NCBI RefSeq assembly: GCF_030272615.1
Contig: NC_081409.1
Coordinates: 650,352,468-650,416,467 of the forward strand
Length of the DNA stretch: 64,000 nucleotides
Source: Cryptomeria japonica
Lineage: Eukaryota; Streptophyta; Pinopsida; Cupressales; Cupressaceae
Reading direction: 5' to 3'
The first letter of the stretch is position 1; the number at the start of each line of letters is the position of its first letter. This document shows, one piece after another, positions 1 through 11,129 of the stretch. The position numbers and the translations under genes were made by a program. Under the pieces are notes generated by a model. The model was not told the DNA's origin, did not search any database, and saw only the letters and a list, made by a program, of their open reading frames with translations.

Positions 1-3000
1 GAGAGATAGCTGATCAAAAGGTAGAGATTCTTGATGAGTAGAACATCATTATTGTTGATTTACATGAACCATGGATGATATACAGATCTCAAGGTCAACC
101 TTATGTTTAAGAAGAAGAAATGGTTCTTGGGATTGTGTATAGGAGAAGTCACAAGAGACAAGTTGTTTGGACAATAAGAGATATAGACATGGATACAAAC
201 TTATTTTGGAATTCAAGTATATAGCATTCATCAAGTAGTTACTAGGATCATTAGTATATAAGGGATTCCAGCATGCCTTCAAATTACTTAAGGTCAAGAT
301 ACAAGAAAATAATCATTGTTGTTGAGAGCATGTGCAACCTCAAAGGTTTTATGTAATTCTTACTTGCGTCCTTCAATATGATTAATTCTTGGGCTACTTT
401 CTAATTCAAGAAAAACCAAGTATCTACTGTTCAGATGAAGGATTCTAGAACAACATGCATTCATTGAAAACAACCAAAATAAGGTCATAAGTGTGTGTCG
501 TAACCTTATCCTAATATGTGGAAAAACTCACCCTCACATTCTCACAAAGATATCCAATGAGCAAACATTGGCATTATTATAAGATGGCCTTGATCCTTTT
601 CTTTGGAAGATGAGAGAAAACTTGTCAGTTTCCAACTATTGGTCATGTAACTCACATTCAAATTAAGGGAGAAAATATATATGTCATAATTTGAATCGGC
701 AATAATATTAGAGGAGCGTAACAAAAGGTGGATTAAGAATTAGACTCTATGATCATTGAATCATTGCTTAAGGACAAACAAACTCAGGAAAGGGAGGACT
801 CTAATGTCCTCAAAATGAAATACCTAAACAAACATCAGAAAATCGTCTTATTCATAAGACCTCACGATTTTGCAAAAATCCCGATCCATAAATTAATATG
901 CTAAGACAAGGATCTGCAACAAAATGAGCCTTTGTGTTGCGATGATAGGAAGGAGCACGTTATTGAAGGAACGAGTATAATATGCAAGTTTTGATAGACT
1001 GATTTGTCCCCCGAGTATGATGATCGATTCATTAGAAAAGCATATATTAATAATAATCAATCGTCACTATTAGAATAACAATGATTAACATCATTATAGC
1101 CAAAGACTAACGATTAAGTAAATAGAAGTTAATAAAGCAGTGATATAATTAATGTCAAGAGGCATTCTACAATGACAGCAAGGGTGGAGTGAAATAGCAT
1201 GAGTGTGTTAATGTTAACTTTAATCTTTTTGTTTAAATTTGACAACCATTCATATGTCAAAATATTAATATTAATTATAAACTTGATATTTTTAAAATAC
1301 ATTATATAAAACAAAATATATCCTCATCAAAATTATAAGTTTTAGATAGATATATAAATATAAAATAAAAACAAAGATATTTAAAAATAATCCACCATTT
1401 CATAATTACAATATTCTTTAAAAAATATATTTTATAATTTTTTTTAAATGATTTTTGTGAACAATGATAAAAAGTTTAAATTTAAATATAAAAAATTAGA
1501 TATCAATTGTCAATAAAAAATTTGTAGCAAAGAAAAATAAAGTAGATACAACATAATTTAAATATTTTTGTATGTAGTAAATATAATTTAAAATGAAATA
1601 AAATAATTTTAAGATAAATAAAATAGTTTCTGTAGACGTATAAATCTGACCACTTTCCTCAATAAATATTTAATATTTATTTTAACCATATCCCCTTATT
1701 AATTAATTTCTATTTAATTGATTTCTTCGCATTCATCTATTTGATTAAATAAATTACTCAGTTTATTTAATTACATTCATATAAACCTTTTCTAGCCTTT
1801 AATTAAAATAAATCACTTTATTTTAGTTAAAACCCCTTTCTCCCTTTTTAATTAAATTTACATTTAATTAAATTGATCCTAGCAAACAAATAAATCTTAT
1901 TCATTTATTAAATCCCCTACTTGTATTTATGCAAGTTGCATCTATTTTAATTGAAATAAAGTAATTTTATTTTAATTTAAAAAAATTTCCCTCATCCACT
2001 TGCATTTTTCTACATCTCCCACTTGCCTCCTAAACCCCTTCTAGATTCTTCTAATCACTTCCAATTTAGCCTAATTCATCTCCTGATTATTGTCACATTC
2101 CTAAGCAAAGGGAAGTCACTTCTCAAAGCCTCCAAAATCTTAAATAACCTTTAAAGGTTTTATGTCTTCAAATGGTTAACCTCTAAAGTCTTCCAAACCA
2201 TTAAAGGCTCTTACATAACCATTTATGGTTAATGTTAAGGCTCAAATTTGCACCCTACTAAACTACAAGTTTAGTAATTTGGCCTAACATGGGATTCACT
2301 TCTGCATGTGGGCAATGCGCAACTTGAAATGAAACCTCCGGTTCCTAGGCCGGTTCCTATTGGATAAATCGCCTATTTGCTCTTCTAACAACTGAAAACT
2401 TGGTAGGAAAAGGGAAGAGAAAAGGAAACAATAAAAATAAACTAAGTAACTAGGTGATTCACCAAACTTTGAGGGAAACTAAAATGATAATGACAGGTCT
2501 CTTATTGCAAAAATTTCTATTTTAGTGGGTAACACTTCTGTTCTATATAGGCCTGCATAAATGTTTCACAGAAAGGTCCTAGACTGAGCAATCAAGGAAA
2601 ATATATATTCACATGAAAGCTCCATGTTCTTGTGGACACAAACTGCAACCTGCAAACAAAATACACTTCTGCAACTAGGCTCTTGATGAGACAAAATAAC
2701 AAGGAATAATACAATTCACTGGTTACCTCTATCAATCATGCTATGAACACAAAGATACAGAAAGAAAAGAAGGCTTGAAAAAGAAACTTAATAAAACCTT
2801 GCTCCAAAAGATGCTGTCATCATATATTCAGTCTCCAAAATTGAGTTACAGAAATTATACAAGAAAATATGCTAAGGACAAAATGTTGTCACAAGAGCCT
2901 CCTCTGCATAATCAGAACTAACTCCAAAAATAGTGTCTTTTTGCACTAAGTACAAAAAACCCCAACTGATTTGGGTCGGATGCCAGAAAAATGCCTCAAA

Positions 3001-3640
3001 AAGAGGAGTCTAGAAGACACCAAAGAGGGCTATAAACCTGGAAAAGTCTTCCTTAATAAATAATCAACCCAAAAAAGCACTAGAAACAGCCTCAAAACAC
3101 TTAACCAAGTAATAAAAGCTCCCCAAAATGGTGGAAAAGTCCAACTTCGACCCTTTACCTAAAAATGCTCCAACCTCCCTAGATTTGCTCCATTTGGTTT
3201 CAAACAACCTCATGTTCCTATAAAGACGCTCTTGTCTCCAAAAATATCTCAACTCCTTTTGAATGCTTCCCAAGTGGTTATGAGTGATCCTATATACTCT
3301 CCTTGTGTCTCCCAACTGAAAAGACCTCTTCAATGAAAGCCTTATCTCTCCTGAATTAACTCCTCCTTCAAAACTAAGTCAAAAGACTTAGTCTCCTTCT
3401 TGCATATGAGTATACCTTTTACATTTCGAATAATAATATTTAATTACAATTTATAATTGCATTGTAATTAAATACTTTTTACAAATAAATACCAGTCTTG
3501 GACCAAAAATGAAAACAAAAATATAATAAAAGTAAGACATATTTGATATATTAATAAACATTTATTTATCAAATATGTTTGATTTTTATCATATTGAATA
3601 AAATAAAGCCCAGTGGACTTGAGGAAGAATTATCAAATAT
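1..3640. other. AT-rich spacer without a recognisable gene
   Basis: No convincing gene is visible here. The plus strand of the first 300 bases reads as a possible decayed protein with several stops that I could not assign. About 1200-2000 is extremely AT-rich, with repeated short runs of alternating A/T blocks resembling AATTTAATTAAA. From 2040 to 3640 the sequence is ordinary low-GC DNA with short open frames that have no recognisable domain, such as an 89-codon minus-strand frame at 3064-3333. Confidence 0.5.
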
Positions 3641-3685
3641 AACAAAGGGTTTTATAACCCTAAAAATATCTCACTCCCATCGCAT

Positions 3686-3707
3686 TTTTCATTTTGCAAA
3701 ATGAAAA
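3686..3707. repeat. 22-bp perfect palindrome
   Basis: The two 11-base arms, TTTTCATTTTG and CAAAATGAAAA, are perfect reverse complements with no spacer. The palindrome lies about 80 bp beyond the low-coordinate end of the captured gene-fragment cluster. Its role is unknown; it could be a chance AT-rich palindrome or part of an element end. Confidence 0.6.
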
Positions 3708-3789
3708 CAACTTCGAAGGAAAATCTTCGAGGGTTTGGTGCCGCCATGGATGAAGGATACTGGGCTTCCTGAGTCTTCATCTCTGAACG

Positions 3790-5520
3790 CAAATCTTTTC
3801 CTCTACAGGTATGCTCGCACCACATTTACCAGGAAACTTATTGTGTTCATTTTTTAATGCTTCTTTAAAAGCAGTAAAGGCCTCCTTGTTCCTCTTCTTC
3901 ATCATATGTAAGCAAGCAATGTTATTCCAAGCCTCCCCATTATCTGGATCAAGCTGTACAGCTCGTGTAAAACCATCTATGGCCTTATCAAAATCTCTGG
4001 CCTTCAAGGCTGCTGAACCAAGTGCAAACCATCCGTCTGGATGTAGTGAATTTAGAGCAAGTGCAGCTTCCCAATGACTTCGGGACAGTTTGTACTCCCC
4101 TCTATTATATGCACTTCTTGCTAACGATCTCTCAGCACGAGCAAATCTGTTACCAGAAACTTCCAAGGCTTTGATGTAGTTATCATCATTAAGAGTAACA
4201 TCTCCCAGTGAACACCATAGTCTAGGGTCCTCTGGATTATGTTGTAGGCGCTCTTTGATGAGATCAATTGCTGCTGGGTTTTTGCCTAACAAACGATAGC
4301 AATATATAAGATTATCCCACAGCTCAAGTTCCTCGAAAATCCTTAAGGCATCTCCAACAATACCACAGCTCACCATAAGTTCAGCATACTCCTTGAGAAG
4401 TGCTGGTATGGTGGGGAAGTCAACACAGTAAGCATAGTGCATTCTGTCTGCAGCTGGTGTTAAGTACCCTCGCACTTCCTGTGCCTGTAGGAAGATAGAG
4501 TCAAACTAAACCATCTCATCCATCATCAGCATAGAACGCTGTTTTGTGCGGCTCCTTTTGTGCTCCCAGCGAATGCGAAGAATCTGGTATAAACATCTCA
4601 CCATAAAGTAGGAGAAATTTTGAGCACCCACAGCTTCTATATAAGGAGCCATCTGCCAGTCCTGCAAGTCATCATCTGGTGTACTCTTTTTAATGTCAAG
4701 ACATTCTGCCAATATAACTGCCTGCTTAATGGTATCAAATATCTTTGAATTGCTTTGACTAACATTTTCAACACTCGTGGAAACTCCTCCATCTTCAACT
4801 GCTTCAATTAACCTTGGAGCTAACGGTATGTCACTGTCTTCATAATCATTAGATGAGTGCTCAGTATGTCCCTCGAGAATTTTAATCTTATTGTGCACTA
4901 GAGAATTGTCCATTTGAACTTTGTCACTTCTCCGCTCACTCTCTTCATTCAAGGGAGCTGCTACCAGAACCATTTGAGCCTTTGCTTCTGTCTGATGAAC
5001 TGTACGGAAGCCTAGTGCACCAGTAACAGAAAGTCTCAAGCCACATGCTGCTTCTGCTTGTTTGAAGAATTGCCTTGCACGATCAACATAACTGTAGACA
5101 AGTTCTTTGATGCCAGCTTCAAGGTTTGCAGCTGCTACTATATCAGAAGCATCTCCTTTGTGTAACTCGTTCTCCCAATAGCCCATAACATTAGTGGATT
5201 GACCAAAATGCTTCAAAGTCTCTTCCATTGTCACTTGCAATTGATCATGCAAAGAACGAGACCTTTCATCCAAAAGCTTTTGCTGAACCAAAAGCAGACG
5301 AGATGACCACCAGGCAATGCTTTTGGGGCAAATGATGGACATATTATCATACTCATTTGTAATCTGTCTTGTTTTCAACAGCAATATTTTGGCAAGAACA
5401 AAATACTGAGGAAGGACATATTTTCCAAGCAAATCACAACCATCAGACATGAGTTGTTGAAAGGACCATCTCTCCCATTCTGTTTGCTCGTCTAGCATTA
5501 CCATCTCTTGTTTTGAACCA
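3790..5520 (-). pseudogene. TTC27-like tetratricopeptide-repeat protein, internal fragment with nonsense mutation
   Basis: The translated minus strand matches my memory of plant TTC27/Emw1-type TPR proteins. The upstream half (5504 down to 4509) has the typical LDE-TEWERW segment near its start and ends in a KQRSMLMMDEMV stretch. An in-frame TAG (4506-4508) then interrupts. The same frame continues directly into VRGYLTPAADRMHYAY and at least three TPR units, with motifs such as ELWDNLIYCYRLLGK, PDGWFALGSAALKARDFDKA and GEAWNNIACLHMM. After EALK (about 3860) the reading frame degrades. Both the N-terminal and C-terminal parts of the usual roughly 900-residue protein are missing. About 570 codons are readable without an obvious intron, so either the source exons are long or the copy came through RNA. 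Real TTC27-like proteins are soluble TPR scaffolds; this copy should be non-functional. It lies immediately downstream of FPP, PPR and LRR fragments on the same strand. Confidence 0.8.
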
Positions 5521-5639
5521 TGGCTGAAAGGAAATCTTTCGAAGTCTCCATGTGGCCTGTTACGCTATGCATATATCAAACTGCTAATCCTCTGCATGCA
5601 TGTCTGTGTATAGGTATATATTCTATATATATCATTTGT

Positions 5640-5975
5640 GGTTATACCAAACACGAAGAAGAGCATCGTTCAGCTCTTTTAGGTTTGTGTCCTCTCTTGC
5701 ATTCCTAAGCTCCCTCATGCACTCTTTTAAAGCACCAACCAAATGAGATACTCGATCTTCAAGTGCAAACTTTTGTTGTGTTACAGTGTCAAATTGTTGC
5801 TTTAAAGCCATTGCTTCCCTTTCGGCTTTCTCCCAACCTGAAACAGCTTCTTCTGCAACTTTAGCATGCTGTTTCACTAAATTATCTTTGACAGTATTGT
5901 CTAAAAGGGCCTGTGACAGCTTCTCATTCAAACTCTTTAATCTTTCTTCTGATACCTGGCATGCCATCGTTGTGT
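5640..5975 (-). pseudogene. Filament-like plant protein (FPP) fragment
   Basis: The minus-strand translation contains [20 protein letters not shown], then [18 protein letters not shown], then [20 protein letters not shown]. This is the characteristic N-terminal coiled-coil block of the FPP family (plant long coiled-coil proteins). Only about 110 residues are present, whereas FPP proteins usually run to many hundreds. The match fades after REDT (about 5690) into unrelated residues and a stop. At the other end the match begins abruptly next to a PPR motif, so the piece has no start codon or promoter of its own. The nearest feature on the same strand is the TTC27 fragment, about 120 bp downstream. 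I read this as a captured exon piece rather than a gene. Confidence 0.8.
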
Positions 5976-6009
5976 CGTTTGACATTTGAAGATGATCTGC
6001 ACCAGCTTT

Positions 6010-6130
6010 GGAAGTGTCCATTTTGTCCATATTCTGGAATCATCACATTCCATGATACCGCATCTTTTAGGCATTTTATCGAACAATTCCAGCACTTTTT
6101 ATATTCTTCCACATTTTGTATACAATTCTT
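6010..6130 (-). pseudogene. PPR (pentatricopeptide repeat) fragment, PLS type
   Basis: The minus strand reads ELYTKCGRI, a stop, then VLELFDKMPKR in one frame, and [16 protein letters not shown] in the next. This is the classic motif pair of plant PLS-class PPR proteins (consensus YAKCGRIEDARQVFDKMP followed by VSWNAMIAGYAQNG). A stop codon and a frameshift inside about 40 residues show it is decayed. PPR proteins normally carry many such motifs and act in organelle RNA processing; this is a single motif joined to unrelated coding pieces. Its downstream end touches the FPP fragment and its upstream end touches the LRR fragment. Confidence 0.75.
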
Positions 6131-6222
6131 CCAGATTTGGATCCCAAGTTCCAAGTAATCCTGTAGATTCATTTAGTCCTTCTTTGAGTTCAAATAATGC
6201 TTGACCTTCAGCATTTGTTGCA
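6127..6222 (-). pseudogene. LRR receptor N-terminal domain (LRRNT_2-like) fragment
   Basis: The minus strand encodes NAEGQALFELKEGLNEST followed by GLLGTWDPNLEE. This matches the N-terminal cap of plant LRR receptor-like proteins of the SERK type (NAEGDALYALRxSLxDPxNVLQSWDPTLV). Only about 32 residues are present, and no leucine-rich repeats or kinase follow. It runs directly into the PPR piece. The family call is from memory of the consensus and is less certain than the FPP or TTC27 calls. Confidence 0.6.
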
Positions 6223-6239
6223 GCTTTTGATGAGATTGT

Positions 6240-7284
6240 GTTTTATCCTTATTGAATTTCTGACTTTGGCACATGCTGGGATTGATCTTATGTAGAAATG
6301 AAGTTCGAGCACGAGCTCATGACACTCATTCCTGTACCAGTTAATTCTGATTTTCATTCAGCTCACTGTTTGAACATGCATTTAAGATTCAAATACTCTT
6401 TTTCTTTACCAACTTGTTGCATTAAATTGTTCAACTTCATGATGTAGTATTGATCCTTTTAAAATACTGTAAGGTTTCACATTGAAATAATATGTCCCTT
6501 AAAACAATTTATGCATTAACATTTTCTTTCTATGCATATCATGAATAGTAAAGTAAAAGGTTTCATATTTAAAACAAACATGTCCCTTTGATACTTCAGT
6601 TGGTTTTTTCATCATTCCACTTTGATAATCTAAGATTAGTTACTCTAAAGGGTATGTCGGGCTCATACCCGAAGGGAGCCTCGGTCAGGGGCACATGCCA
6701 ATTAGAGTAACTAATTATCTGCACATGAAACAAACACATTAGCATAAACATTTCTTTTTCCTGAAGCAGTGATTTGTCTTTATCTTTCCCGCCTTTTCAA
6801 AACAGAGATATGATAGGCTATAATAAATGATATGTCGTAGGATAATCTTTCATTGCTTAGATCGGTTGGATCTAACACCTCTTCTTTTTTTTTTTTTTGT
6901 GCAGGAAAGTAGGAGTTTTCAAAGTCTGAAGATCAAGAAAACATTCACAAGAGCAACGGGGCAGCCAATAACCAGTCAAAGCAACCCAAGGCAATGACTG
7001 GTTATCCTCACACCCATTTTTTTAATTCTATCCTTTTTTGTTTTGGATATGTAGGAAAGATAAGAATGCTAAGCTCACGGCTTGTGTGAGGTTTTAAGAA
7101 ACTCAGTGTATATAAATATGCTCCAGATGCATGAACTCAATTTGTAATCTATCATTGTTCAATACAAATGAAAAATATCCTCTTTTTCCTCTTTTTTAAA
7201 CACTGCGATGTATCTTTATGTAAATGCAATCTTTCGATAAATATGCATCCTTTGGCTAAAATTACATGGGTAATGAAATTTTAG
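6240..7284. other. Spacer between gene-fragment cluster and Gypsy element
   Basis: I see no gene here apart from the hairpin at 6633-6717. A poly-T run at about 6883-6898 followed by GTGCAGG resembles a plus-strand splice acceptor, but nothing coding follows it. The boundary with the Gypsy LTR could not be fixed exactly. Confidence 0.5.
6633..6717. repeat. Compact inverted repeat with three internal hairpins
   Basis: Outer arms of about 15 bases (GATTAGTTACTCTAA and TTAGAGTAACTAATT) enclose a GC-rich core that stands out from its AT-rich surroundings. The core holds a 7-bp stem (GGGTATG/CATACCC) and two possible short stems (CCGA/TCGG and GGCA/TGCC), giving a cloverleaf-like fold. A tRNA-like TCGGG-CTCATA-CCCGA hairpin can alternatively be drawn, with CAT in the loop. 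The arms are too long and the box sequences too weak for a real tRNA. It could be a tiny MITE or a tRNA-derived remnant. Confidence 0.45.
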
Positions 7285-7329
7285 ATAACAGTTAACTCAC
7301 CTTTGACCTTTGGTTAGAGACTTTCCTCT

Positions 7330-8143
7330 AACTTAACCATCATTTTGACTCAAGGGTCTCATCAAACACTTATGGCTTTGACCATAGTTATCCATTTAAC
7401 CCTTGCACAAGAGTTTACCCCTTGGGTAAAAGCTTTATCCATTGGATAAGCTTAACCCTTACCTCCTAAGGTAACCTTCATGTATTCTCAGGCATTTAAT
7501 GCTTCTTGCATCTCCTCTCAAGCAACCTCTTGTTGGCAATTGTCACCATTTCATTGGTGAGAATTGTAAACATGGATTGATTAGCTTTCAATTCTAGCAC
7601 TTGTTAAGATTATTCAATCTCAACCATCCATTGCCCCGTTTTACCTATAAATAGAGCTCTCATTCTTCATTAACCAGATCTCCAAGTTTTTATGCATCTA
7701 CATTATAGCCAAATTTACTAAGAATCTTAGCCTCTCTTTGTTAGAACATCATCATAGAATTTAGAAGTATTTTTCATATCATAGAATATTCATGCTAGGC
7801 TAGTATATCATATTAGGATAATTTGTTAGTCTTTATCATATCATTATCTTCATCTTAAACTTAATCATCATAGTTTTAACACATCATATAAATCTTAGAA
7901 TGCATTCATGCATGTAAAACAAATATCACTCGTTCTTGGAGTTGTCATTCCTAAGTCATTTGCTCAATGATCTGAGAGCAAAACATTGGCTTTAGGGATC
8001 CTCTGAGATAAAGAACAATGGAACACCCCTTAGAAAATTAAACCAATTCAATTAGTTCATATACTTGCACCAAGAGTCTCATTGGTATGTGGGTCTTTTG
8101 ATTTTGATTTATTCATTTTGGTCACCGTATTTTCCCGCATACA
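7330..8143 (+). repeat. 5' LTR of the Gypsy element
   Basis: This block is repeated with high similarity at about 12736-13560. It ends in CATACA just before the primer-binding-like site and contains a TATA box near its middle (7646-7653). The similarity to the 3' copy starts around GTTCCTC-like sequence near 7325. The true LTR start may lie some tens of bases further left. Confidence 0.75.
7646..7653 (+). promoter_or_regulatory. TATA box of the Gypsy 5' LTR
   Basis: TATAAATA sits in the context CCTATAAATAGAGCT, about 490 bases before the LTR end. The same context recurs at 13064-13071 in the 3' LTR and, on the opposite strand, at 62076-62083. This conservation supports it as the element promoter. 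Confidence 0.6.
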
Positions 8144-8147
8144 TTTC

Positions 8148-8165
8148 TGGCACCCACCGTGGGCC
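8148..8165 (+). other. Primer-binding-site position of the Gypsy element
   Basis: TGGCACCCACCGTGGGCC begins five bases after the LTR end, where a tRNA primer site is expected. A closely related sequence, TGGTGCCCACCATGGGGC, follows the LTR at 35862. I did not identify the matching tRNA. Confidence 0.6.
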
Positions 8166-8214
8166 CGTCCCCAAAAATAACATCATTTTTTATATAAGTT
8201 AAGGATTACAAGCA

Positions 8215-8480
8215 TGCTAGAACACTCTGTTAACGCATTTGGAATATATTGTAGCACATTTGTGGCAAACTTTAGCGTATTCATCGCATTGTTTAGCTTA
8301 TAGAAACCATTTCTTAGGGCATTTAGCTTTCTACCTGGCGCGTGTTCTTCTCTACTTTTTTTGGTGCATAAGAGTATCAGTTTAGCACATTCAGGCATCA
8401 GAGTAGCGCGTAGGTTCTCTCTTTGAAATATTTTACACCATACTGTAGTGCATCTGTGCAGAAGTTTAGCGCGTCTATGA
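8215..8480 (+). repeat. Dispersed TAGCGCAT-like array, first block in Gypsy leader
   Basis: Short motifs of the form TTAACGCATTTGG, TAGCACATTTG, TTAGCGTATTC, TAGCACATTCAG, TAGCGCGTAGG and TTAGCGCGTC recur every 25-50 bases. They read like diverged copies of a TAGCRCATT word in otherwise AT-rich sequence. A second, denser block follows at 9935-10310 in the same leader. Confidence 0.55.
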
Positions 8481-9934
8481 CAGAAAAGAAAAATTTGTGA
8501 CAGAGTCAGAGAAATTAGGCTTGTGAAGCTCACCATATGAGTTTTGATTTTTCTAACTTGTGTTTTCTTGCAGGTCTAACAATTTGATGCAAGATTGAAG
8601 GAGTTAAAGTAGGATTTGCATTTAATTTTTCTAGTTTTTTCAAAGTTGGCTAAAATTAATTCATTTTCTTTTCAAGCTAAAAAGAATCTTATTAAGTTTC
8701 AATTGGTGAAAGACTCACATTTCAATTTGGGGGTTTAAAAGGAATCAAATTTGCAAGGTTAAAAAGAACAACAACTTCACATTTTCCTTCTTACAAGTTA
8801 GGTTCACACTTCAAATTTTGGGTTATAAAAAGAACAACAAACAATCTTTTATTTTCTTGCAAAGGTTAAAATTCACAATCTATACTTGTTTGAAAGATTA
8901 AAAAGAACAATCCATATTTTGTTTTGCAAAGCAATTTCAATCTCAAGCAACGTGCATTATTTTAAGTTGACCAGGATTTCATTTCCTAGATTAAACAAAC
9001 AAATTGTTTTATGGGACTCAAAAAAACACCATGTTTGTTGGAGCAACATCTCCAAATAGGTCTTAGCTAATCATTGTTTTGGAAGGATAAAAAGAAAATT
9101 ATTTGCCTTGTCTCGAAAGTGGTAGGTATATGCTCTCCCCTTAATTGGGTGACCAAAAAACCAAACCACTCTTTTATGCTTTATTTTACTTCAAGCAATT
9201 AAATCTTTTAGAAGGTCTGCCCTCCCGAGTTGCACTTAGGGCGCCTTTAAGGCCAGTGAGAGGGGAACAACCTAAGTCAGAAATGACTTTATCGTCAAGT
9301 GTTCCAACCCACTATAATCAAATGTGGAGGCTGATGAAAATCCCCTCCAATGGTTTTGCTCAGTGATTAGTCTTCCTCTAGTATCTTTAAGATATGTAAA
9401 GCCTTTGTTCTAAAAGTTGGGAAGCCTCCTGAGGGATTTTATCACTGAAGACCGAACGTAAACCTGATTAAAAACCATATAATTAGAAGCTTTGAGTCGA
9501 GACAGTTACCAAACATTGGCAATATCATAGTGCAAGGGTGGACAAGAATCCGCTCCCAAGATCACTCACCATATATCTCCTAAGATAACTACGCAATTAA
9601 GAAGCAATTCACTTTGGGTTCATTTATGGCAAAAGGAAAAAAAAATGGGCGCCCCTTAAGGGGTGACAAGGTTGTTTGAGCTGACAGAGTATTGAGACTA
9701 GTGGGCTATGATATTGCTAATGACCCTTGAATAAAGAGTCTACTTGATCTGTCTTTTTGTAATCCAAACTAGTAAAAACATCCTCAAAAGAACATACACT
9801 ATTTGTTTAGCATAGACAAGTTGTTATCACTTCTATCTGTTGTGTTTTCAAGTCATTTTCAGAAACTCATCCATCAAGTCACAAAAGTTATTTCTCAACA
9901 TCACAGCAAAAAAATCAAAACAAAGTTATCAGGA
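8481..9934 (+). other. Untranslated leader of the Gypsy element
   Basis: This is long non-coding DNA between the LTR and gag. A segment at 9120-9310 (GCTCTCCCCTTAATTGGGTG and following bases) is clearly related to 54030-54190, which identifies the latter as leader of the same family. No coding signal is seen. Confidence 0.6.
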
Positions 9935-10310
9935 CAATTAGCGTGTGGGAGCAACATCCTAGCACATCTCAACCATCCAATAGCGCATTTTAACCAAAAA
10001 TTAGCGCTTTCATTATTTACATTAGCGCATGATCAATATCATACTTGTAAGAATTTAGATAGAGCTTCTCAACATCACTATAGCGCATAAAAGCATCAAC
10101 CTAGCGCATCCAAAGCATATTATAGCGCATATATACCAAACATCAGCACGTCAAAGGGACATATTAGCCCATAACCTATCCAGCAATTATATTATCAAAC
10201 AATATAAAATAGTGCATTTGAGAGGCAGCATAACGCATTTGGAACATTCTGTAGCGCTTTGAGAGCATCCTTTAGCGCATCAAGTCTCTGTTCTAGTGCA
10301 TAGTCAAAAT
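9935..10310 (+). repeat. TAGCGCAT-like array, dense block
   Basis: Some fifteen variants of TAGCGCAT (TAGCGCATTTTAACC, TTAGCGCTTTC, TTAGCGCATGATC, TATAGCGCATAAAAG, CTAGCGCATCC, TAGTGCATTTGAG, TAACGCATTTGG, TAGCGCTTTGAG and others) are spaced mostly 20-35 bases apart. The motif is constant while the spacers vary, unlike an ordinary minisatellite. Related blocks occur at 8215-8480, 35940-36130 and 54890-55200. Confidence 0.65.
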
Positions 10311-11129
10311 TAGTAAAAAACAAAGAGCAAACCAACCACCTTGTGAAACTTTCATCAACACTTTTGGATACCCTTTTAGGTCCTCTAACAAATCCAGCAA
10401 CGAAACTTCAAAAAAGAATCATAAGTGAGAAACTGCCGAATCCAACAAAGCACTCTTAGAAAGAGTTTTCAAATCTTCAACTAGCTTGAGATCAGATTTC
10501 AGCCAACAAGATTAAGGAGTATCAGAACAGTATTCAAAGGTTCCACCATCCAAAGAGTCATATCAAAACAATACCTAGTTAGATTCTCAAGTTGTCAAAT
10601 TAAGTTTCTAGATCATGAAACTTGATCATATCATTTGACACACTTTGTTGTAAAAGCGAATCAAACTAAACTTCTACTTGACAAGTAAACTTGAGTTTCC
10701 AAAACGAAGTATCCATATCCAAACATCAACATCAACATTGATCATTTGTGTATGACCACTCCCCATATTTTGAAAGGAGGAAGTCTTCATCAAAAGACTA
10801 AGTTGAAGAAGAGACAACCTAGTTCTAAGGCACTTATCAAAAAGAATAAATTTCTCTACATCAACTTTCAACTCTTTACATCACATCGCACATTTTTGCG
10901 TCATATGCAGTTGTATATCCAAGGAAAAACCAACAAATTTGACAAAGAACCTTTGAGAAGTAGGGCTTACAATCAAAAAACAACATTCAACCAACGCCTT
11001 AATAGTGGAGGAAGGATTAACACCGCTTTGTTTCCAAAGTTTCTTATCACTTACAACGAAGCTTGACCTGAGCCACCAACTCCACAAAGATCCCCAATAG
11101 AAGAAGAAGAATTCACCACGGTAGAGATA
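10311..11129 (+). other. Remainder of Gypsy leader before gag
   Basis: I see no coding domain. The sequence is AT-rich with short open frames on both strands. It continues into gag without a clear start codon context. Confidence 0.5.

Noticed and set aside
3064-3333. 89-codon minus-strand frame
   Set aside because: No recognisable domain, no supporting neighbours, and frames of this length are expected by chance.
3640-3780. Possible extra exon on the minus strand reading MAAPNPRRFSFEVV
   Set aside because: About 40 codons without a family match or clear splice sites. It might be a fifth captured fragment, but this cannot be supported.
6650-6700. Possible tRNA-Met because of a hairpin with CAT in its loop
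   Set aside because: No full-length acceptor, D and T arms or good A and B boxes can be drawn, and the loop has six rather than seven bases.
9935-10310. CRISPR-like spacing of a short repeated word
   Set aside because: The word is short and variable, spacing is irregular, the host is a plant, and the block lies in a retrotransposon leader.
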